From Rhizobium sp. AC27/96 (GTDB lineage Bacteria; Pseudomonadota; Alphaproteobacteria; Rhizobiales; Rhizobiaceae): a DNA stretch of 64,000 bases. This document shows positions 58,733 to 64,000 of this stretch, in pieces. Made by a program: the position numbers and the translations under genes. The notes under the pieces were generated by a model. It had not been told where the DNA came from and made no database searches. It saw only the letters and a program-made list of their open reading frames with translations. The stretch is from positions 1 through 64,000 of the forward strand of contig NZ_LXKN01000019.1 in NCBI RefSeq assembly GCF_001692325.1, given 5' to 3'. Numbering within the stretch: position 1 is the first letter of the stretch; each line of letters begins with the position of its first letter.

Positions 58733-59837
58733 TGTCGGGAAGGTCGAATACGACTGCGACGACGTGCCTAGCTCTGGTGAGCGCGACGTACAGCTTGGCG
58801 CGGGTTTCGGATTTCAATGGGGATTGTGGATCTTTAAGCCAATCCACCATCTCTGTCGTGGGATAGATGATGACGCGGTCGAAACCGAGGCCCTTGGATC
58901 TGCCGAATGTGAAAACTGGAAGATCGCCGGAGCCGACCCGAATGTTGGAACCCCAGCGAAGCTGCACTGGTCGGATAGATTCCAGATAGCGGGGCAAGTC
59001 CTTGCGCCGAACGATATAAAGGCCCGCATCCGCCGGTATCGGCTGCCGACAGCCGACGCAAGTACATGCGTCAGTCGCGGCCATCGCAGGATATAGCTTT
59101 GAGGACAGTTCACAGATCGCAGTGCTATTGCGATGTGACGTCACCAAGCTGGTCACATCGATATCGCACGTGATCTTTCGGGGCAGTTCTGTTCGAACGA
59201 AATCGGCAATGCGCCCATCCCTGTATTTTTTTAGCCGTGCCTCATGGTGGGTGACATAGGTGACCTGTCGCGGATCGCCCACCAGGACTACGTTGGACGG
59301 CCCCCTGAAAAGAGCCAATAGAATGTCTAGGTCATGGCCAGCGAGATCCTGTACTTCGTCCACGAAGATGTAAGGGAAAATGCGTGAGAAACGCTCGAAG
59401 ACGGCGCCGTCAGATACCTCGTTGCACCGGATCACAAGCTTCGACAACTTATCCGAATAAACACGATCTCGACGATCGAAATAGCAGCGCCTGAAATCCT
59501 CTTCCCCCCAATAGACTGGCCGCCCTTGCCGATCACGGCGACGAAAACCAGATCGTTGTGAGACAAGCAACATACCGCCAACATTCCAATCGAAAAGCTG
59601 GCCTTGAAAGGGTTTGATGCCGTGCTCGATCAGCAGGCTGAACCATGTCTGTATATGTATATTGTCCGGAACTGACCCATGGATTTCGAAAAATTTCCGT
59701 CTGATCTCTTCTTCGTTGGATTCGGTATAGGTCGTGATGAGAACACGTTTTGCCCCGACGGCAAGGGCCTGCCTGATGAGGTAGGTGGTCTTTCCCGATC
59801 CCGCAGCTGCGATAACGAGCTTGTTCGGCCCCATCAT
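58698..59837 (-). CDS. gajB: UvrD-like helicase, Gabija GajB-type
   Basis: 379-residue superfamily 1 helicase: Walker A AAAGSGKTT at residues 10-18, LITTYTESNEEEIRRKF (motif Ia), YIFVDEVQDLAGHD (Walker B), VVLVGDPRQVTYVTHH (motif III), SHRNSTAICEL (IV), GRSKGLGFDRVIIYP (V) and YVALTRARHVVAVVF (VI). All motifs are present though it is shorter than the ~490-residue B. cereus GajB, with smaller insert domains. The ATG at 59837 overlaps the OLD nuclease stop (ATGA), so the genes are co-translated. OLD nuclease plus UvrD helicase is the Gabija plan. Its 3' end overlaps the arsH start. Confidence 0.85.
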   Translation of the reverse strand: MMGPNKLVIAAAGSGKTTYLIRQALAVGAKRVLITTYTESNEEEIRRKFFEIHGSVPDNIHIQTWFSLLIEHGIKPFQGQLFDWNVGGMLLVSQRSGFRRRDRQGRPVYWGEEDFRRCYFDRRDRVYSDKLSKLVIRCNEVSDGAVFERFSRIFPYIFVDEVQDLAGHDLDILLALFRGPSNVVLVGDPRQVTYVTHHEARLKKYRDGRIADFVRTELPRKITCDIDVTSLVTSHRNSTAICELSSKLYPAMAATDACTCVGCRQPIPADAGLYIVRRKDLPRYLESIRPVQLRWGSNIRVGSGDLPVFTFGRSKGLGFDRVIIYPTTEMVDWLKDPQSPLKSETRAKLYVALTRARHVVAVVFDLPDNEEIPGFRLYQ

Positions 59838-61465
59838 ATGGCGATGGCGTCCAGGATGTATTTCGGGTAGGTGATTTTTGTCTTCGCTGAGAAAATCGCC
59901 AGAGCGCACTCCGTCTTGTTTCGCTTCATGTACCGATGGAGGTCATCCAAGGCGTGATCGGTGCCAAACAGCTTATTGAATGTGTCAACGCTGTTCGATT
60001 TCACTAATTTCGGCTCAAGCGTATTGTAGTTGAAGGGCTTGCCACTAATGATCAGGTCGCCCTTATCCACATCGGGATCATAGCAAATCTTGATATGACC
60101 GATGTTTTTATAGTCGGCGTATTTCTTTTCCAGCGCAGCGGGATTGCCGTCATTATCCGTTGCAACTACCACAGGGATTTTCAATGCCTTCGCCAGTTCG
60201 AGGAAGCGCAGGAATGAAAGCCCGACGGATATGACATCGATCTCGTCATCGATCGGTAATCGCCCCCCGTTTGCATCCATATAGGCCCGCTGGACAACCA
60301 ATTCATCCGCATCCCCTTCGACGAGGATCGACTTTTGGGACAGGACGAGACGAAGCGTGTCGTAGCCGGGTAACTTATGAAAGAAATCGCTGGCGTCGAG
60401 ATCTTTGATCTGTGTCACCCGCGCTTCTCGGAGCAAGATGAGGTGCTCGAGCCCGAGCTTGTTGGCGACAAAGCTGCTGTGCGTGGTGATGATGACCTGC
60501 TTGCCGCTGTTGTCGGAGCTGATATCGCTAATAAGCTGATTGAGTTTGGAATGCGAAAGGTGGTTTTCCGGCTCCTCGATCAGTAGCACAGTCGCTTCGC
60601 TATTCTTCTTACTGCTCAGTGCAAGCCGTGTCTTGACGATACATTGCTCCCCCTTGCCGATGAAGTGGAACGGCACCTCATCGATGTAGGTCATGAGGCT
60701 GTTCTCCCACGCGTTGTGGGAGGACATATCGACCGAAATGCTTACGTTCTTGCGGCTGATCTTGGCGGCTTCCGCCAGCCTTTTGTTAATGGCGTCGACA
60801 TTGCCATCGACTTTGAAAGCATCTTTCAGTTTCCGGTGGGCCTGCGATATGGCGACGCGTTCCTTCTCGTCCAGAAATTCCCTGACGATCCGCGAAATAT
60901 ACATATCCGACCCGCTCTGCACACGCGTGCTTGTGGAATCGATCAGCGCAGACTTGACGGGGATATTTCGTGCCATTGCAGGCTGGCGCGAAAATTCCCA
61001 CCATTGAACATGATAGAATTCTAAGGGGATTGAGCTGATTTCCTTAGTTTTCAGCAGCTCTGTGTAGGGCCCGTCATATTTTTTGTCGAACTCAATGGAA
61101 AACAGAAGACCGCGAGCCTTCGCGTTCTTTTCAGAATTTTTGTCCCCACGTAGGTCTTCCAACACATCATTATCGCCTCCAAGGAACAGTTCGATCTGAA
61201 TTTCGGGCGGTGCTAGAGGTTCGCCCCTTGCGATGCTTTCAAGATACCGGCGTTCGACGTCACGGTTAAACAGATACGGAGAAAGGTCGTTTCTGAGATA
61301 TTTTCCACTGAGCATACCAGTCAGACATAGGTGGATGGCTTCAAGAAGAGTCGACTTCCCGGCTTCGTTGTTGCCGACAATGATGTTCACGCCAGCGTTG
61401 AATTTGACTTCAAACCAGTTCTCGAAACATTTGAAGTTCTTGATCTTAATCTTCTCGATGAACAT
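59834..61465 (-). CDS. gajA: OLD-family ATPase-nuclease, Gabija GajA-type
   Basis: 543-residue protein with an ABC-type ATPase and a C-terminal Toprim nuclease. Walker A GNNEAGKST at 31-39, signature GKGEQ near 270-274, Walker B LLIEEPENH with Glu297-Glu298, and the switch His329 (TTHS) are all intact. The Toprim domain has Glu383 (LVEGDADE) and Asp437/Asp439 (TDNDG). In Gabija, GajA nicks DNA when nucleotides are depleted during infection, with GajB as partner. It is the first gene of the pair, with gajB overlapping its stop, and is divergent from the RHH gene; the 189-base gap between has that gene's operator. Confidence 0.87.
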   Translation of the reverse strand: MFIEKIKIKNFKCFENWFEVKFNAGVNIIVGNNEAGKSTLLEAIHLCLTGMLSGKYLRNDLSPYLFNRDVERRYLESIARGEPLAPPEIQIELFLGGDNDVLEDLRGDKNSEKNAKARGLLFSIEFDKKYDGPYTELLKTKEISSIPLEFYHVQWWEFSRQPAMARNIPVKSALIDSTSTRVQSGSDMYISRIVREFLDEKERVAISQAHRKLKDAFKVDGNVDAINKRLAEAAKISRKNVSISVDMSSHNAWENSLMTYIDEVPFHFIGKGEQCIVKTRLALSSKKNSEATVLLIEEPENHLSHSKLNQLISDISSDNSGKQVIITTHSSFVANKLGLEHLILLREARVTQIKDLDASDFFHKLPGYDTLRLVLSQKSILVEGDADELVVQRAYMDANGGRLPIDDEIDVISVGLSFLRFLELAKALKIPVVVATDNDGNPAALEKKYADYKNIGHIKICYDPDVDKGDLIISGKPFNYNTLEPKLVKSNSVDTFNKLFGTDHALDDLHRYMKRNKTECALAIFSAKTKITYPKYILDAIAI

Positions 61466-61609
61466 TTCCGCTCCTTGCTTCGATAAGCAACCATAGCTTG
61501 TTTATTGATTTGCGGCGAGCGGCGAAACCGGCGCCTCCAATGGTGGAAACACTTGGACTCGACACGTGGGTAAGCATGATTTGAATGGCCTGATTGCATG
61601 TACGTATAT

Positions 61610-61628
61610 TTTCCGTACATTACGGAAA
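61610..61628. promoter_or_regulatory. Palindromic operator upstream of the RHH-YfbU gene
   Basis: TTTCCGTA (61610-61617), CAT, TACGGAAA (61621-61628): a perfect 8-bp dyad with a 3-base centre. It ends 26 bases before the start codon at 61655 and overlaps the likely promoter. A further half-site-like ACCGTAA follows at 61631-61637. RHH repressors bind such short tandem repeats, so autoregulation by the gene downstream is likely. Confidence 0.65.
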
Positions 61629-61654
61629 TAAACCGTAACAGCGAGAAATGGGCT

Positions 61655-62344
61655 ATGATCAGCAAGACCGAGCGTTTCGAGATGCGCCTCGACCAACATA
61701 TCCTGGATCGCTTGGACGAATGGCGTTCCGCCCAGGGCGATCTTCTATCGCGGGCAGAGGCAGTGCGGAGACTGGTGGATGCAGGGCTCTCTTCCAGCGG
61801 TAAGGAATTCAATCCGACCAGCGCGGAGAAGCTTATGCTCTGGCTGCTTACCGAACAGCTCAAGCACACAAAGGGTTACGAAAACGCCGAAAGCATCAAA
61901 CTCATCCAGGACAGCATCTACGCGGGCCAGTTCTGGGCGATCGAGTGGGAAATGTCCGGCATCTTCTTCGATCATTCAGGGAGCAGGAAAGCGCTGCCCC
62001 TAGTAACCGACACAATGACAATGTGGACTTTTATCGAACGCGCTTATGCAGGCTTCTCAGAGGCGGACAAAACACGCATTGAAACTGAAATCGGTTTGTG
62101 GGCGCGAGACCCGAAGTTTGACGGTTTCGACGGCAATACCGAAGGAGAATACATGCAGGTCGCAAATTTCCTGCTGAAGAACCTCGGTCGCTATGAAGAG
62201 TTTAGGGGCCGTTCGATGAACTCCCATACACACCGGGTGAGCCAGTCGCGTCGTATGGTAAGTGCCTTCCGCCCGATGCTGGAAAACTTGAGGGGACGGG
62301 AACTGAATGTCGATGAGGTCATCAAGTTGCTGCAGCTTGATTGA
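61655..62344 (+). CDS. RHH + YfbU-domain protein
   Basis: 229-residue protein. An N-terminal ribbon-helix-helix unit (ERFEMRLDQHILDRLDEWRS, then LLSRAEAVRRLVDAGL) is followed by a YfbU-like domain of unknown function (AEKLMLWLLTEQLKHTKGYE; FDGFDGNTEGEYMQVANFLL; MLENLRGRELNVDEVIKLL). E. coli YfbU is a small stand-alone protein linked to cell death in one study; fusion to an RHH domain suggests a regulator or antitoxin. The ATG at 61655 is preferred because it starts the RHH strand at once; an earlier start at 61598 would include the operator itself. An unknown gene follows on the same strand 63 bases later. Confidence 0.8.
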   Translation: MISKTERFEMRLDQHILDRLDEWRSAQGDLLSRAEAVRRLVDAGLSSSGKEFNPTSAEKLMLWLLTEQLKHTKGYENAESIKLIQDSIYAGQFWAIEWEMSGIFFDHSGSRKALPLVTDTMTMWTFIERAYAGFSEADKTRIETEIGLWARDPKFDGFDGNTEGEYMQVANFLLKNLGRYEEFRGRSMNSHTHRVSQSRRMVSAFRPMLENLRGRELNVDEVIKLLQLD

Positions 62345-62407
62345 TTAATTGTCATAAGAGTCGAGCTCGGCGGACCGGCGTTTTCCGCGATGGAAGGAAA
62401 TATCGGA

Positions 62408-63472
62408 ATGGACGATATGCTCCCCCACTTTGATCTGACCTCATGGTACATCAACCAGCGCCGCGTGCTGGAACTCGTCGGCCACGACGCGGTTGCAGGC
62501 GGCTTCACTCTGGCAAAAATTCAACCAACCGAGAATTTGAAGGTGATTGCCATCAACTCCGCGTTTCAGGATGCCCTGACCCGCTGGCTCGATGAAAGGG
62601 AGCCAAAAACACTCGGCCAGCTCGTGATCCTAGACGACATTGCGCCCGGACGGATTTTTACATGCTACACAAATTGGTTTTTCAAGGGTCTTAGCGAGGT
62701 ATCCAAGGCGATCGAGCGAGGGGCAACGCTGGTCCCCCCGGCGATTGCATACGCCAAACTGGATGACTTTCGTCAAGGCTGGAAGATTGAGTGCCGATTT
62801 CAACATGAGCATTTTACGGCCCGTTCATCGTGGAACGAGCTGAGAGGGCAGAAACGTTTGATCGTCGTCGGTCTCATCACGGACGTGAAGGACACGACCA
62901 TCGAGGCGGTACCCTATGTGATCGCAAACCCGGCGCCATCGTGGGACAAGCCGCAAAGCGCAATCGGCAAATTCTGGATCAATCGACTTGAGTGCTTCGT
63001 AGATCAGATCGAGACGTTTCAAGCCGTTCGGGGCAACGAGGCGCGCATGACCAAGAATGACCTTAAGCGTCTTGAGGGTGTGTCCGAACACGAAGTGAAG
63101 AGGGCGTTTGCGGAAATTATCGGCGAACCGACGGTTCCAAAGGATTGGGGCGGCGAGCGTTCCGACCTTTTTACAACCAGACTTGTGATCGACGGGCAAC
63201 GCATCAGTGCCGCCTTCGCCTTCAAGGGGCCAGCGCAATTTAAGCCGATGACGATGAAAGAGCTCGGCAAGAATGGAGATCAGATCGATCGTCTGTTTTC
63301 CGAACCCGCAGATATCCTGTTGCTCCAGCATTGCCATGAGATCACCGGGCCTGTCAGGGGCGCGATGCGCGCTTACGCCCAGCAAATGGGCAATCCCCGA
63401 ATTTTCTGTTTGATCGACGGCTACGACACAATTCGCATTCTACAAGCCTACGGAAAGTGCGGGTTTGGGTGA
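62408..63472 (+). CDS. Unknown protein, partner of the RHH-YfbU gene
   Basis: 354-residue protein. The last 90 residues read like a nuclease-type alpha/beta domain: FAFKGPAQFKPMTMKELGKN, GDQIDRLFSEPADILLLQHC, then RAYAQQMGNPRIFCLIDGYD, with a lysine in FKG and an Asp in DILLLQ; this is suggestive of a PD-(D/E)XK-like fold but no clean motif is present. The first part includes DQIETFQAVRGNEARMTKND. AAGGA stands 9 bases before the ATG at 62408. The position behind an operator-controlled RHH gene resembles a toxin-antitoxin or restriction-type pair. Not recognised as any named system. Confidence 0.65.
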   Translation: MDDMLPHFDLTSWYINQRRVLELVGHDAVAGGFTLAKIQPTENLKVIAINSAFQDALTRWLDEREPKTLGQLVILDDIAPGRIFTCYTNWFFKGLSEVSKAIERGATLVPPAIAYAKLDDFRQGWKIECRFQHEHFTARSSWNELRGQKRLIVVGLITDVKDTTIEAVPYVIANPAPSWDKPQSAIGKFWINRLECFVDQIETFQAVRGNEARMTKNDLKRLEGVSEHEVKRAFAEIIGEPTVPKDWGGERSDLFTTRLVIDGQRISAAFAFKGPAQFKPMTMKELGKNGDQIDRLFSEPADILLLQHCHEITGPVRGAMRAYAQQMGNPRIFCLIDGYDTIRILQAYGKCGFG

Positions 63473-63540
63473 TTCGACGATCGGCCTCTGCACCTAGAGC
63501 GGTTCGAACGCGGGAATTGGCGTCCGTCGCCCAGTGAGCG

Positions 63541-63999
63541 TTAGCTCAACACTTGGAACTCGTCGGGGTGATAGCCGAACGTTCCTTTAAATGCAGCCTT
63601 TGCCCATTCGGTCATCGCATCAGCACGGGCTGGGCTCGTGATTGAGCGATAGTCGTAGTGAAACGGCCCGTCCGCGAGGATCCACTGAAGCGTCAGGTCG
63701 TAGAGGATTGTTGATCCCATGAAGGCATCGAGCGTACGCTTCAGCGCGTCTCTGTCACGACCGGCAAACGCCCTGATGTGGATCTGCTCACTGTCAGCTC
63801 GGTCGGTAAAAAGCGACAGGTGGCGGCTGAAAAGTCGCTGTGCTTCTTCAGTCGCGCTTCCGAGCCCCAGAAAGCGGCCGGCCCAGCAGAAAAAGTGTGG
63901 ATTTGCCAGTTTGCTCCGGCAGAAGTCCATGAAGTGGGACGTCATGACACGGACAGGTATGTTTCGAAAATCATACCGGAAGTCTGCCCATTCGCTCAT
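63541..63999 (-). CDS. Unknown gene reaching the right window edge
   Basis: An open frame of 152 codons on the minus strand begins at the last possible ATG (63999), so the true start may lie beyond the window. The product is aromatic-rich (HFMDFCRSKLANPHFFCWAG; FMGSTILYDLTLQWILADGP; FGYHPDEFQVLS) with no domain I recognise. It converges on the unknown gene before it, with 68 bases between the stops. Confidence 0.5.
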   Translation of the reverse strand: MSEWADFRYDFRNIPVRVMTSHFMDFCRSKLANPHFFCWAGRFLGLGSATEEAQRLFSRHLSLFTDRADSEQIHIRAFAGRDRDALKRTLDAFMGSTILYDLTLQWILADGPFHYDYRSITSPARADAMTEWAKAAFKGTFGYHPDEFQVLS

Positions 64000-64000
64000 C

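Noticed and set aside
1..64000. CRISPR arrays, rRNA genes, complete insertion sequences
   Set aside because: I looked for regular spaced repeats, ribosomal sequence and transposase motifs and saw none.

Overview
The window looks like part of a large conjugative repABC plasmid from a Rhizobiaceae alphaproteobacterium (Rhizobium/Agrobacterium/Sinorhizobium type). The evidence is the gene order: a Ti/Sym-type tra region (traG-traD-traC, oriT, traA-traF-traB-traH), a complete traI-trb mating-pair operon, the quorum regulators traR and traM, and a repABC replication-partition unit lie side by side. All assignments come from reading the sequence; no database search was run.

Layout. 1-600: the end of an unidentified gene and a small WGR-domain gene. 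0.8-9.1 kb: relaxosome and DNA-processing genes around a recognisable oriT. 9.1-10.6 kb: a DUF433/DUF5615-type toxin-antitoxin pair and an XRE regulator with twin operators, sitting inside the transfer region. 10.7-22.2 kb: traM, traR and the trb operon, read leftward from traI. 22.2-26.6 kb: traI/repA control region with two TraR-box-like dyads, repA, repB, an antisense ctRNA, repC with an AT-rich probable oriV, and two identical 16-bp palindromes that are candidate parS sites. 26.8-37.6 kb: accessory genes: a DUF3313-type lipoprotein, a two-component system, a plasmid groES-groEL pair behind a CIRCE-like element, a GT14-type glycosyltransferase, a broken DUF1488 gene, small unknown genes, and a tyrosine recombinase next to a dif-like dyad.

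37.9-54.5 kb is a dense probable defence island. It holds a 2159-residue STAND ATPase with an N-terminal Cap4/DUF4297-like nuclease region (Avs-like), a two-gene unit of membrane protein plus 761-residue protein that I do not recognise, a 1451-residue NACHT-like ATPase with a C-terminal PD-(D/E)XK nuclease, and a DUF3800-like gene. 54.9-58.7 kb is an arsenic module (MFS exporter, flavoprotein, ArsR, ArsH). 58.7-63.5 kb holds a Gabija-like OLD nuclease + UvrD helicase pair, whose 3' end overlaps a rearranged arsH start, and a divergent RHH-YfbU gene with an unknown partner behind a clear operator. A partial gene runs to the right edge.

How it works together: TraI-made acyl-homoserine lactone with TraR (held in check by TraM) probably activates traI-trb and repABC through the two dyads, coupling copy number to transfer. 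TraA, TraC, TraD and TraG process DNA at oriT for export through the Trb channel. The accessory half carries phage defence, arsenic tolerance and protein-folding genes. The most interesting uncharacterised parts are the pair at 44748-48132, the ATPase-nuclease fusion at 48491-52846, and the operator-controlled pair at 61655-63472.
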